In this document: in pieces, positions 10,662 through 22,510 of the stretch
Layout: every line of letters begins with the position of its first letter
Position numbering within the stretch: position 1 is the stretch's first letter
Assembly: GCA_031761405.1 (NCBI GenBank)
Contig: JASEVX010000011.1
Coordinates: forward strand, 16,861,609-16,925,608
DNA length: 64,000 bases
Reading direction: 5' to 3'
Source of the DNA: Serripes groenlandicus
Lineage: Eukaryota > Mollusca > Bivalvia > Cardiida > Cardiidae
Position numbers and translations under genes: made by a program
Notes under the pieces: model-generated
Database searches by the model: none
Told to the model about the DNA's origin: nothing
Seen by the model: the letters and a program-made list of their open reading frames with translations, nothing else

Positions 10662-11625
10662 CGGACGGACACACGTACAGACGGAAACTACGTCATCCCA
10701 TAAACTGTTAAGGTCCACGGCTAGCAGTAAAGCTAAAAATAGCTAACGAAGCATAGTTTATTTCGACATTTACATTGGAAGTGTTGTTTCACATGCGCAA
10801 TAATGACAACTTTATGAGAGCATACATCGCTATTTATGTCCGAAAAGAAGAAGGCTAGTGCTAATCACTAGATTTGCAGAGCAGTAAAAAACATGAGTTA
10901 CTGTCATTTTCCTCATGTTCTCTGTTCGTTAGTTCAAGACGTAAAATGAATTATTATCAAATATGACGTTTTGAAATAGACCACCGACATCTTTTATGTT
11001 CAAAATCTTAAAAGGTTTGTTTAAATTTACATAACATTATAAAGTCTGGCTGGAAAAATCTTACAATAAACGTCAGGGGAAGAATTTTAAGAGATTAAAG
11101 TTGTTGACATAGGTTGGGTTGATGTAACTTGGAACACATTGTTTTGACGTTAAGATGTTCCTTAAACCACAATTTAAATAAAATCTTGTTTAATTGTGCA
11201 GTTTTAAAGGTGCAGAACTCCAGATGGAGATCCCAATTGTGAAATGCTGTAACCTCTGCAAATATTGCTAACTGTGACAACAAAATAAATAATAAATAGT
11301 TCAAAACTATATGGCAGTCAATTGAAAGTCATGAAAGTGTACACAATTTGGCTCTCTGGGTATGACTACCTAGTATAAATGAAACTTAAACGATCAATAT
11401 TTAGATGTTTATTGTACTGGAAAGTGAAATCATTACTCTAATTTTATCCCAGAATTATGATTCTAATATTTCAAGACACCTTTTGAACAGTTTTAAAATG
11501 TTGACTATACTATCTATAATCTGGATTTCAGCACCTTTAAAGCTAACAATGTTCATTGTCGGCATATCTGTTCTTTCCACTACTTTTAATGATTCGAACA
11601 TTGTATTTATGATAGAGTCTCCTCT
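10662..11625. other. No gene seen
   Basis: AT-rich. The segment tttaaaggtgcagaactcca near 11205 resembles the terminus of the element that starts at 11626, so it may be a fragment of the same family. Confidence 0.45.
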
Positions 11626-11999
11626 TTAAAGTGACTGAAATCCAGATGGCACGAACAAAAAAAAAAAAAAATCGAATTCGCCCTAAATGTTATTCTTTAT
11701 GTTATCCAAGTAAACCCAGGGTTAGAAAATGTATCGTTTCTTATCAATAAAGTGAACTTGAGTCGTTTTCAATTGTCCCGATTAAGGGGTTTCCTATTTA
11801 AAAATACTTACCCCGTTACTGACTACCCTGAATTTGCGATGGAAAAAGTATGCAAAACAAGAAAATCTCACCGATTATAGGGGTATGTAATATGTCAGTT
11901 ATCATATTTTAATGCCCCAAATACAAAAATAACACTTATTTTCTTAAAATTGGATTTTTTTTTTTCGACAGTTGGGTTTCTGGAGTTCAGTCGCTTTAA
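11626..11999. mobile_element. TTAA-flanked TIR element (MITE candidate)
   Basis: It begins ttaaagtgactgaaatccag and ends ctggagttcagtcgctttaa, inverted repeats of about 22 bp inside TTAA. Matching A- and T-runs follow each terminus. TTAA suggests piggyBac-type mobilisation (inference). Confidence 0.65.
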
Positions 12000-13721
12000 T
12001 ACAAAGATTCGAGGTACTTATATTTTATTTCCTCAAAACATGTATGAGTGGGCTTAAACGTTGTGTTCTTACATAATTTAATGTCAAAGGTGATGGTGTT
12101 CACGCAAACTCTTAAAATAAATACTCTTATATTTATCATAACTGTCAGCAGTACTTGTTCAAGGCTCTGATCAGCACAAACGTTTAAACGATTCTCGAAG
12201 TAAATCCTTCCCTGTATATACAAATGCAAAAAGAAAATCTGCATTAAAAAGTTGCCATAACATTTTCCTGTATGTTTTTAAAGTCGTCTGCTGTGGAGTT
12301 GTTGTATGCTGGAAGACATAAGCAACAAGCACTTTGGAGAACATGTTACTTCTGGAATAATAGAAGTCATCAACTCGGATTTGAAAGATTAAGGATAGGG
12401 AGAAGTTTATTCTAACATACAACTTCTCCTTTGCATCACTGTCTCTAAGATGCCGTCTACTGGAAGGCCGTCAAACATCACATGACGAAACACAATCAGA
12501 AAACCGTGTTTTCGCTGTCAGAAAATAGTCCCAACATGTAATACTTAATAAACTTGTAACTAATCACACAAAACAATATTTTTAGGACCGATAATGGTCC
12601 CTTTACCTCGTCCATATATCGTGACGGTTTGTGTTTACCGGATACACGTTCTCAGCCATTTTGTAAAACATTCGCGGATGAATACACAAATAGTGATTTG
12701 GTCATGTTATATTACACGTGTCATATATAAATAAATACGTAACGGGTATATTATATCGGATACAAGCATTGTCATGTGATAAAAGGATATATAAGATAGA
12801 AGTTATTAATTACGAAACCATGGCCCGCGTTGTTGTTTGTTGGCGTTGTTTACCCTCGCACACGGCAATACTGCCATTTGGCCCACGCTCTACTTTACAC
12901 TCGATATAAATCATTCATGTTGGATTGTACTCAGTTATAAAGCCAGTCATTCTTATGTCTGTAACAATCAGAACCCGATGAATGTCAACATACGCGTACA
13001 TATGACAGGTGATTTGATCGATGTCTTCGCATCCATAACATATGATGGGTATCAAAACTTTTTTTCAGACGCGTTATGAAAGCTTAAGTGGCCAATTTTA
13101 GAACACTTGTTATCAAGATTGGTTGTCTCTAGGCAAAGCGTATACACGACAAATATATATAAAGATTAAGTTGCATGCCTAAATTGTTTGATCCAAATGT
13201 ACGCTGTGTGTAAGAACACAGGACAGTTTGTTTCTTTAAAAAAAACTTTGATGTCTAATACAAGGCTAGACATATAGGATAAGTACGTATTAATGTTATT
13301 GGAATGAATTTGATAAATTCGAATAGTTGTATTTGTAAATTATTTACCAATCGGATACTATGCCATTGTAACTCGTTATCGTTGCACACGGTTGTAAGTG
13401 TTTCGATTATTTTGTGATATGTGTATATCTTAACTAGACTGTGCGGATGCAAGGGATAATGTAAATCTACGCTGTTTACAAAAACAACTCGTACATTTAC
13501 CTATGGATGGGAGACCGTTTTACACAGGAAGAGCGACCGGCGTCTTTTTCATTGACGAACGTGTCGTGTCCACCTATTGTCGAGTGTAGTGGACCGAATG
13601 ATGTATTATTGTCGTCCTGTTTTGTGTGTTCTATATTCGTCAACAAGCTAATGTCTATATCAATCTCTGATTGATTATGGGACCAAATCTTATACGTCGT
13701 GAGCATTGTTTATCGAACCCG
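12000..13721. other. No gene seen; FB1 scraps
   Basis: An FB1 right-arm scrap is visible at about 12262-12316 (aaagtcgtctgctgtggag) and another near 12430-12472. The remaining sequence has only short open frames without recognisable domains. Confidence 0.5.
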
Positions 13722-14002
13722 GTACCGCCCCTACCCGAGTAGTATAGCGTCTGCCTCGGATGCGGGAGGTCACGGGTTCGATCCCCGGCCGAGTCATACA
13801 AAATACTTTTAAATTGGTAGTAATGGCTGTCCTCCTTGACGCTCAGGGTTGCAGGGTTAGCATTACGACTGACTGGCTGATGTCAGGATAAACGGACCAG
13901 TAGAACTGGCACTACACACAGGAAACGCCGTTATACAAGTATATGTATATGTATGTTTTATGTATAACTAAAAAAAGTGTTGTAAGCTGCGTAAAACCCA
14001 AA
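13722..14002 (+). mobile_element. SINE-A copy
   Basis: tRNA-like head with gagtagtatagcgtctgcct (box A) and gggttcgatccccgg (box B), then gtaatggctgtcctccttg, ttagcattacgactgactgg and the tail. A TA-rich stretch (tatatgtatatgtatg) has expanded within the 3' part. Confidence 0.85.
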
Positions 14003-14010
14003 ACAGACAG

Positions 14011-14092
14011 TCCTTTTGCCACAATGTTTTCAAATATCGTCTGCTGTAGATGCGTCGAAAAATGCGTGTACAGGTTGGTGGGAAACGGTTAA
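14011..14092 (+). mobile_element. FB1 half element
   Basis: Right half only: tccttttgccacaatgtttt, cgtctgctgtagatgcgtc and ggtgggaaacggttaa. Confidence 0.7.
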
Positions 14093-14466
14093 AATAAATT
14101 AAAGGAAATAAAAGTACATAAGATCACATATTATGAATACATTAGCCTACTTATAGAAATTGACTAATGACAAATTTGAATCACGATCTAAAAAAAATAA
14201 TACATGTTAATACAATGAGTATGACACATGTCAGTAGCTCGGTTTCGGTCGATGTGTCAGAATAGCTTGCCGTAAACGGATCGAAAATGTATGCATTATG
14301 AATTTATTGTTTGGTTGATTGGATATTAAACTGTCGCTCCATTGTTCATGAACGAATGGTGCTAGTCTCAATAAATCTTCGCAGACACTAAACGGTCGAG
14401 CCATTGCTCTCCGTTTTTACCGACTGAGCTATACCGATTCGTTAAACCTTTTGCGAAGTTGGAATT

Positions 14467-14730
14467 AAGCCGTCCTGGGGAGAAAACCAACATTATGGCC
14501 TCGGCGTAATGTATCGACCCAGATCAGCCTGCGCAGTCCGCGCAGACTGATCCGGTCCGACACATTCCGCCTCAAGGGGATATAGGTATAGAGTAATGAT
14601 TCCTGAAACAGAAAATCCACAGGAGGCGAACATTGTATATCCGGGTAATCCTGTGCGGCTATGCTTAGGATGATCCGGGTCGATACTTTACGCAGAGTCC
14701 ACAATGTTGGTTTCCTCGCGGCACGGCTCA
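14467..14730 (-). mobile_element. TIR4 MITE
   Basis: Inverted copy of the 9.1 kb element: ccgacacattccgcctcaag and ggagggcg-type centre in reverse order, right end gagtccacaatgttggttt followed by cacggctca. Confidence 0.85.
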
Positions 14731-14899
14731 AATTTAATTTCATCAGGGTCTGTCATGAAAAGTTTATAACTGTCCATCCATTTATATCTTGATAAACAGT
14801 CCATGCAAAAAAGGTTTGCACGCTAATTACACACAAAAAAAACGATATCGGCGAAGTTAAATACTCCTAATAAGTAATTTCCTGATATGTGATCAGTAT

Positions 14900-15160
14900 T
14901 AATTGTTTAGTGTTTTAACGCCGCTTTCAACAATGTTTCAGGTATATCCCGGCGTTTCCTGGATAAGTTACCGATACTACTGGTCCATTTATCCTGACAC
15001 CAGCCAGTCAGTCGTAATGCTAACCCTGCAGCAACCCTGAGTGCCAAGGAAGGCCACTATTACTACCATTTTTAAAGTCTTTGGTATGACCTGACTGTGA
15101 ATCGAAACCGCGACTTCACGCACCCGAGACGGACGCTCTACCAGTACATCACCAAGACTG
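14900..15160 (-). mobile_element. SINE-A copy, near full length
   Basis: Reverse orientation: tail gccgctttcaacaatgtttc, body ggtccatttatcctgacacc and catttttaaagtctttggta, head with cgacttcacgcacccgagac and ctctaccagtacatcacc. Box B is mutated (gaatcgaaacc). Confidence 0.85.
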
Positions 15161-15183
15161 TATGTGATTATGGGAGGAGTCTG

Positions 15184-15805
15184 CTATGAATCTTTGTTTC
15201 ATAAAAATGTAATATGTAGACAACGCGATATATATGTGTCTAATTTTGATACGGAGTCGAACTCATCTTCAGCAATTTCTGCCTTTTCTTCATTCTTTAC
15301 AACAATCGTCTTTTCTTTTTGGAAGACAGTGGTGCAGAGGTAGAGCGTCGGCCTCTCACATCAAAGGTCCCTGGTTCGAGTCCCGTGATGAGCGGGTCCT
15401 GACTTTGGGATTTTTCCACACAATCGGCGCGAGTACTGGTTAAGTATCCAGGAAGCAGACATCGAGCGTGATTAATATAAGCTTAAAGCTTGTTTCGCAA
15501 TCAATTTAAAATAAATAAGTTTAAACTAATCGTCTTTTCAAAGCTTCTGATGTCGTCTGCATCAGGAAGTTGAATAAACGAACGTCTTGTGTGGGACGCG
15601 CTCTGTCCCCACATAACTATGTATGGTTCAAATTTTTTAACGGAGCTGAATATATCTTAAGCAATATCTGTTTTTCCCTCATTATTTTCAAAACTAATAT
15701 TCGTCTGATTCAATGCTTCTTATGTCGTCTGCATCAAGAAATGGGATAAATGAACGTCTTACACGTGGGCTGACGCTCTGTCACCATATTACTATGTGTG
15801 GTATC
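15184..15805 (+). repeat. Tandem duplication, one copy interrupted by a SINE
   Basis: Copy 1 (15184-15315 plus 15528-15620) and copy 2 (about 15621-15805) share ttgatacggagtcgaactca-like starts, tgatgtcgtctgcatca and gaacgtctt plus gctctgtc. Copy 2 has no SINE, so it shows the uninterrupted site. Confidence 0.75.
15316..15527 (+). mobile_element. SINE-D with 12-bp target duplication
   Basis: A tRNA-like head with a distinct sequence (gtggtgcagaggtagagcgt, box B ggttcgagtcc) is followed by a short unique body. The target duplication aatcgtcttttc flanks it at 15304-15315 and 15528-15539. The duplicated host sequence downstream lacks the insertion. Confidence 0.8.
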
Positions 15806-16129
15806 CATGGTATGGGAACAGCGTTCGTCATACAGTCAGAACAACCGCCATAAGCGACTGGTTTATTACCTTGTATATTGGTTGTAATATACACTTGATA
15901 ATTATGATGTATCTACTTGTTAAAGTGACACAATTGGTCGATTGATTATAGCTCAATTGTATTTAACGATAATAATTTATTAATTATAATAATAATAATA
16001 ATAAAAAATAATAAAGATGGTTTAGATGATGATGATTACAATGATTGTGATAAAACTAATAATAATTATAACAATCATCATCAGTGATAATAGAAATAAA
16101 CATCATCAATGACCATCTTTTTTATCAGC

Positions 16130-16132
16130 AGG

Positions 16133-16221
<89 letters not shown>

Positions 16222-16246
16222 CATCAACAACAACAACAACAACCAT

Positions 16247-16300
<54 letters not shown>

Positions 16301-16313
16301 GTCGTCGTCGTCG

Positions 16314-16346
<33 letters not shown>

Positions 16347-16350
16347 ACAT
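16130..16350 (+). repeat. (CAT)n microsatellite
   Basis: Long run of cat triplets with short caa and cgt interruptions. It opens frames on both strands (poly-His, Ile, Asp, Met) that are artefacts. AAT-rich sequence borders it on both sides. Confidence 0.97.
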
Positions 16351-16812
16351 CAATAATAATAATAGTAATTATGATAATAATAATTTGATGGTAATGATAA
16401 TAATTATAAAATTTATAATAATTTAATACTAATAATAGTAATGATAGTTCTGCCACCATCATGGTTGGAGATGACAGTAATATAAATCATAGATCTAATT
16501 TATTTTTATTTATCGACATTATATTTTACATCACAAATATAAAACAATACATCTTACCGAGAACTAATAGGTAATAAATAGTTAAAATAATTGTGTCATT
16601 TAGGTACGTATTCTAAAATACCATTCCCCATTTCCATTGGTAAATTATTATATGCAGGTAACGTGATAAACCATTTTAGACTCACATCGCAAGAAAATGA
16701 TGAAACGTTTGGGAAAATACGGTGCAGTTTTCAGAAAGAGAAGAAAACACAGTCTGAACGGATATAATTATGTATCATAATTAGCAATATCTTCTTTTCA
16801 CACAATATTTCA
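16351..16812. other. No gene seen
   Basis: AAT-rich border of the microsatellite followed by AT-rich unassigned sequence. Confidence 0.5.
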
Positions 16813-17053
16813 TTGACCCTTTCCCACATACAGAAGCTTTATGACGTCTCTTGAGCAGATGATTTGTTTGAAATTACTTTTGAAAATGTTGTGGTAAAAT
16901 AAGATTTGCTCAAAACAGCAAATTCTCTTTTTGCCACAATGTTTTCATCTCTTTTTAATAATTTAACTCTCGTTTATGAAGATTTTTATTGATTTTATCA
17001 ATATGTTTTCAAAGTCGTCTGCTGCGGATTTTTTGTATTTGGAAAAGAGTGAA
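16813..17053 (+). mobile_element. FB1 MITE, diverged
   Basis: Starts ttgaccctttcccacatac, contains gctcaaaacagcaaattctc and caaagtcgtctgctgcgga, ends ggaaaagagtgaac. Both TTAA sites are mutated. Confidence 0.8.
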
Positions 17054-17367
17054 CAAATCGGCTACACGGTCGTCTGTCTAAACGTCCAATTCCACAAAAT
17101 TTAATCAGCGTTAAGTAATACTTAAAATAACTAAAATATAATGTATAATTCATCATTTTTCTTTCCCTCTTAAAATGCCAAAATATTTCATTTCTTAAGA
17201 AGTATTGTTAGTCAGCAAGGTCACTGTTTATGTCATCTTAGTCGTTTACCTAAATACATGAAATATGCTTTTAACACGTATTTGAAGAATTATTTAGCGC
17301 CAAATAAGGATGGTGTAATTGGACCTTGATCCATAGGCATATGCTAAAAAATCCTTACTTTGATATG

Positions 17368-17534
17368 CAGTCAAACCTGTGATAAAGACTACCTTTGTAT
17401 AGTAATTCCCTGTCTATAGCAACCACACTTTTAATTTCCCAATTCCTCACGTTTTCTGCATATTAAAGACCACCTGTGATCAAAGACCAAAATGTTCTAT
17501 TCCCATGGGTGGTCTTTAAACACAGGTTGGACTG
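17368..17534. mobile_element. TIR element with CAGTCAAACCTG ends
   Basis: The left end cagtcaaacctgtgataaag pairs with the right end that includes ctttaaacacaggttggactg, about 28 bp with few mismatches. CAG...CTG ends suggest a hAT-like MITE. No clear 8-bp target duplication is seen. Confidence 0.6.
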
Positions 17535-18381
17535 AAGTTTGTTTTTTGACCTCTGTAAAATATAAGATAGTAGACTTACCTTGTTGAGAATTAAATAAAG
17601 ATGTCCGTTGGCCAGAAATAATCCCAAAGCAGCAGATGCCCAACACTAATTGGTATATATATTCCATTGTATTGTATGTAGAAGCAATACTAACTTGACA
17701 ATGTCTGTCCTGGACGCTCCGCTCCGAGTTATAAACAAATTATCAAAATCGATTTTTACTTTTATCTATCTATTTACTTCGCCATTTATTGTTTCACTTT
17801 TTAGACTAGTGCTGCTATTGTTGTATGTGTTCTTGATATATATATATATATAACAACAATGAGTTTATATAAAAAAAAAAGTGTAAGATTATTGTATCAC
17901 AAAATGTATAACTAGTAATTAATTCAATTAACAATACAAACAAAATATTTGAAAATTAATAAATCAAGATTTTTATTATTTTCCTGTTGTCTCCGATTTA
18001 CTTATGTTCGTGCCAAATAAATTATATAAACAAATTATTTAATTTTTATTGTCCAATGACACACTATACATTAACACTTTTAATTACATCACTTAAGTTT
18101 ATTTATTAATTCCTTTGTTAAACTTCGTATTTTCGCCCGTCAATTTTCACCGAACCAAACGTCACGCGCAAACAGTAAGTACAGTGGTTTTTTTTTTTAC
18201 CTACACTCACTCACAAAACATTAATAAGAACAAAAACGTTATTGCCGTAACGTCCAATTGTTTTTGGTGTCGTGAACGCTGCCGTAGGGCGATTTTCTGT
18301 GTCGTCTGTATTTAGTAGGTAAGGCCAGATGTCAGCTACTCACTCGATTTAATAAGCCGTCTCTCGTATATTTTACAAGTG
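17535..18381. other. No gene seen
   Basis: Very AT-rich, with a short TA run near 17838. Open frames here lack domain signals. Confidence 0.5.
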
Positions 18382-18550
18382 AGCCTTATCAAACAAAACG
18401 ACACTGTATTGCATGCGATTCCATTAATTCACCCTTTCCCACATTACAGACACTCTTTAACGCCTCTGCAGCAGACGACTTTTGAAAACGTTGTGGTAAA
18501 AGAAGCAATTGCTCATTATGAGCAATATTTCCTTTTGACATAACGTTTAA
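18382..18550 (+). mobile_element. FB1 left half with duplicated flank
   Basis: A flank (cattgcatgcgattccatta-like) and an FB1 left half reach the core gcaattgctcattatgagc and stop at about 18548, where SINE-B begins. The same flank and FB1 start occur again at 18812, so this is a partial tandem duplication. Confidence 0.75.
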
Positions 18551-18811
18551 TGCTTTCAATCCAGGGGTTGTGAGTTCGAATCCCGGCTTGGCCAACTTTC
18601 TTTCCGACGATTGACAAAAGTCAATGCGACATACGTCATTCGTCTTCCACCAATGGGCTAAGTCTATGTGGGAAAGCAGCCAGTTGCTTTGGGAGATTGT
18701 TGTGTGGAGTACTGGTGTGAGAAAACCAGGAAATGCACGAGTAGGTGAACTGACCGCCGCGATATAACTGAGAAATTGTTAAAAACGGCGTTAAACCCCA
18801 ATCAATCAATC
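18551..18811 (+). mobile_element. SINE-B, head truncated
   Basis: Starts inside the tRNA-like head (caatccaggggttgtgagtt, box B gttcgaatccc), continues gacaaaagtcaatgcgaca and ends with aaacggcgttaaacccc and (AATC)n. Box A is missing. Confidence 0.9.
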
Positions 18812-18856
18812 TCATCAAACAAAATGACAAGTTGTATTGCATGCGATTCCATTAAT

Positions 18857-19091
18857 TTACCCTTTCCTACATACAGACGCTCTTTAACGCCTCTGAAGCA
18901 GACGGCTTTTGAAAACGTTTTGGTAAAAGAAGCAATTGCACATTATGAGCAATATTTCCTTTTGCCATAGTGTTTGCAACTCATAAGATAATTAGTTAAT
19001 TATACATTCATTTGTGAAGATTTTCGATATGTTTACCAAGATGCTTGCAGAGTCGTCTGCTTCAGATTTGTTGTATGCGGGAAAGAGTTAA
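18857..19091 (+). mobile_element. FB1 MITE
   Basis: Starts ttaccctttcctacatacag, core gcaattgcacattatgagc, ends gcgggaaagagttaa. It is the full version of the half copy at 18.4 kb. Confidence 0.85.
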
Positions 19092-19255
19092 ATTGCGTTG
19101 CTGCCCAACAATCGACGAAATGAAATGGCAAGCCGACATAGTTATGTTTGTTATTATTAATATTTGAACAAGACGTTACGAACTCGGCTAATGAATGTCA
19201 AGTTCCGATTATGATACCTCACCCTAAACTAGAATTGTGTTCCTCTTATGCTAAC

Positions 19256-19390
19256 TTAAATCCTTCCCTGCGTACAATAAACCTGCAGCAGACGACTTTG
19301 AATATAACGTATAATTATTGAATAGAATTTAAAACATTGTGGTACAACTAATTTGCAATTTCCCCTTTTGCAACTTTCTTTTCATAAGTC
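19256..19390 (-). mobile_element. FB1 fragment
   Basis: Left terminus (ccttccctgcgtacaataaa), ctgcagcagacgactttg and the spacer in the left arm. It ends at the core with gcaatttccccttttgc. Confidence 0.7.
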
Positions 19391-19489
19391 ACTGTCACTT
19401 GTGAAAACAACAAGGCATTATCATGATGAGAACAATAGTAGTATAATAATGTTATGGTACTTGTAGTATAAGAAGAAGTTAAAGAAGTA

Positions 19490-19667
19490 GTAGCAGTAAA
19501 AGTAAAAGAAGTAATAGTAGTATTAGTAGTAGTGGTAGTAGTAGTTGTTGTTGTTTTTATGTTGTAGAAGTAATAGTAGTAGTAGTAGTTGTAGCAGTAA
19601 TAGTAGTAGTAGTAGTTGTAGTAGGTGTAGTAGTAATAGTAGTAGTAGTTGTAGCAGTAGTAGTAGG

Positions 19668-19698
<31 letters not shown>

Positions 19699-19837
19699 AT
19701 AGTAGTAGTGGCAGTAGAAGTAGCAGTAGTAGTAGTAGTAGTAGTAGTAGTAATACTAGTAGTAGTTGCAATAGTAGTAGTAGTAGTATTTTTAATCGTA
19801 GTAGTAGTAGTAGTAGTAGTAGTTGTAGTAGTATAAT

Positions 19838-19869
<32 letters not shown>

Positions 19870-19940
19870 GTAGTAGTAGTAGTATTAATAGTAGTAGTGG
19901 CAGTAGAAGTAGCAGTAGAAGTAGTAGTAGTAGTAGTAGC

Positions 19941-19984
<44 letters not shown>

Positions 19985-20087
19985 TAGTAGTAATACTAGT
20001 AGTAGTTGCAATAGTAGTAGTAGTATTTTTAATTGTAGTAGTAGTAGTAGTAGTTGTTGTAGTAGTATAAGTAGTAGTAGTAGTAGC

Positions 20088-20153
<66 letters not shown>

Positions 20154-20195
20154 TGTAGTAGTAGTAGCTGTAGTTGTAGTAGTGGTAGCAGTAGA
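19490..20195 (+). repeat. (GTA)n microsatellite, about 700 bp
   Basis: Imperfect gta triplets with interruptions, including an internal duplication of a segment with aatactagtagtagttgcaa at about 19750 and 19990. Poly-Ser, Thr and Leu frames across it are artefacts. Confidence 0.97.
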
Positions 20196-20596
20196 TGTGG
20201 TCAAAACAATGATAATAACAATAATGATGATAAACAGCAAACGTGTGTTCCCTTTACCGAATCATAACCAATCTGAGATTCCGGAGATTTATATATCGAT
20301 TAAACCTGCAGACGGAAGTCACGTGATTCAATTGGATATTCCAGTTCCCAATTAACTTATAGAATATTTGCATAACGGTGGAATTCAATATTCTCGAGCA
20401 GCGTGCAAACCCTTTCAGAACATCAGTATTTATTTTCCATGTGAGTACAACATGTATATTGAGTATATTTCCCCTTTGTTACAATGTTTTCCACTCTACT
20501 CTATCTTCACTATAGGCAGGTGCAATAGGGGCCTTTCTCGCAAGCAGTGGCTCAAAACAAAAAGATACACATAAAATCCGAGTAATTAGGGTGTGG

Positions 20597-20798
20597 TTAA
20601 CTCTTTTGCTGCCAGACGCAATTAAATGCTTTTGCAAACAATGCAGATTCAGGTAACGAGCTGTCTCTTCTGAAATCTGCATTGTTTGCCACTTAAGACA
20701 TTACATTTTACAACATTACCTACTGGACGACAAATGGAGTGGTCCAATATTCAACATGGAAGAGTCGACTTTGTGAAATTAGGCAGTGATAGGGTTAA
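20597..20798 (+). mobile_element. FB3 palindromic MITE
   Basis: TTAA-bounded (ttaactcttttgctgccag to gcagtgatagggttaa). The centre is an inverted repeat of gcaaacaatgcagattcagg with cgagctgtctcttctgaaat. The right arm holds aacatggaagagtcgacttt. Confidence 0.8.
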
Positions 20799-20910
20799 AG
20801 GTGAAACGTTGTCCTTTGTGTGATTGACATCGACACTGGACATTAATGACAACTATCAATTCACTAATTGGGTCACTACATGCGAAAATAGACTTTCATG
20901 GCTTCTCGAA

Positions 20911-21050
20911 TTAACTCTTTCTCAGAACATGCAGACGCATTTTGGACTCATCTGTAGCAGACGACGTTTTGAAAAAGAATTGTGACGAAACCATAAATTG
21001 GCGCCTTAACTAGCAATTACGACTTTTAGTCAGAACGTTTGTCAACTCCA
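20911..21050. mobile_element. FB1 degenerate copy
   Basis: Starts ttaactctttctcagaacat and has tgtagcagacgacgttttga. The core has decayed (cttaactagcaattacg). Confidence 0.6.
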
Positions 21051-21135
21051 GGTAATAGTTATCAATCTTTCACTAGAAGAGATGTCATGTGCTTGTGCCA
21101 GATCATCATCAAAGTCGTCCACTGTATATTTATTG

Positions 21136-21370
21136 TTAACCCTTTCCCACATACATCCGCTTTCTGACGACTGTATAGCAGACGACTTTTAAAAATATAG
21201 TGGCAGATGGTGAAATTGCTCATAATGAGCAAATTCTCCATTTGCCACAATGTTTTCCAACTCTATTCAATAAAATATAGTTTCATTTCTAGAGATTGTT
21301 CATACTTTTGCCTGCATGATTTTAATGTCGTCTAGCTGTTGCAGATTTATTGAACGTGGAAAATGGTCAA
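21136..21370 (+). mobile_element. FB1 MITE
   Basis: ttaaccctttcccacatac at left, perfect core gaaattgctcataatgagc, right end gtggaaaatggtcaa with TTAA lost. Confidence 0.85.
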
Positions 21371-21562
21371 TGGCAATAACTATCTAATTATTGCCAGTTA
21401 CCGTTCATAACCATCCGCAAGGGGTCGTCCAGGATGCTCGTCATACTAGATGACAAAAGTGTAGGATCCTGAACAGTCTAGGTGGGACTGCAGGCTGATC
21501 TTGATTATTGCTGGTCAAAATCTCACAAAGGTTTGTTTTCTCGTGGTATGGTCCAATTAGTC

Positions 21563-21690
21563 ATGTTATTGGGTTGATAAGTGGTCAACATTGATTATTA
21601 TCTTGTAGTTTTGGGTTTATAAGTGGTCCACCATTGATTATTATCTCGTAGTTTTGGGTTTATAAGTGGTCACCCATTGATTATAATCTT
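21563..21690 (+). repeat. 51-bp tandem repeat, 2.5 copies
   Basis: tttgggtttataagtggtc and attgattattatct recur three times. There is no coding potential. Confidence 0.75.
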
Positions 21691-22009
21691 GTATTTGCAT
21701 TGCTAACCACTTTGGATTTCAATTACACCATTTGTTGTATTTGTTAAGATGTTTCTATTCGTGGAAACCAAGAGTTTATTTTTACTCGCGGAAATGCAAC
21801 ATCTGTTCATCACTCAGTGAATGATTATCTCAATCTTAAACCGAATCAAAAAAAGATTATCATGTCATAACATTTGCTATAATATAGTTAAGCAATTCCC
21901 AACCTAATCCCTTGTGAAAGAATTCGGATAATCTCTTTCTAATAGTATGTGATGTTTTACTCACAGTTCATGTATCACCGACAAAGCCATTTCGAGGTAT
22001 TGAGGTTTT

Positions 22010-22149
22010 TAAACAAAAACGATTCATATGGGTCTGCTCGTAACGAGCTGTCTCACCTGAAAACAGCTCTTATAATATGTAAAATGGTGTCGCCCGAGTT
22101 TGAAACGTGGAAGAGTCTACTTGAGGAAATTCGGCGATGAAACAGTTAA
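22010..22149 (+). mobile_element. FB3 partial copy
   Basis: Core ctgctcgtaacgagctgtct, right arm gtggaagagtctacttgag and terminus ending gttaa. The left arm is not recognisable. Confidence 0.7.
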
Positions 22150-22199
22150 TCAATATTCTCCTGCGCGTCTTTGGAATTAAACATTGCTATATAATTGAA

Positions 22200-22457
22200 C
22201 TGTCCCGAGAGAAAACCAACATAATGGCCTCTAAGTAATGTATTGACTCATATCAGCTTGCGCAGTCCGCACAGACTGATCTGGGCCGACACATTCCGTC
22301 TCATGGGGATAGAGTATAGAGTAATGATTCCTGAAACAGTAAATCCACATGAGGCGACATTGTCTGTCCGGGTAAGCCTGCGCGGCAAGCTTATGCTGAT
22401 CCGGGTCGACAATTTACGCAGAGTCCACAATGTTGGTTTTTCTCGCGAGACGGCTCA
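22200..22457 (-). mobile_element. TIR4 MITE
   Basis: Inverted orientation: tgtcccgagagaaaaccaac at left, cgagacggctca at right, with the centre (ccacatgaggcgacattg) reversed. Confidence 0.85.
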
Positions 22458-22510
22458 TGTTACTTGACAATATTAGCCCGGTCCAGATATATGTACGGAT
22501 ATATATCAAG

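Noticed and set aside
16081..16462. Poly-His, poly-Ile, poly-Asp and poly-Met frames
   Set aside because: Products of the (CAT)n microsatellite.
19523..20267. Poly-Ser, poly-Thr and poly-Leu frames
   Set aside because: Products of the (GTA)n microsatellite, open on both strands.
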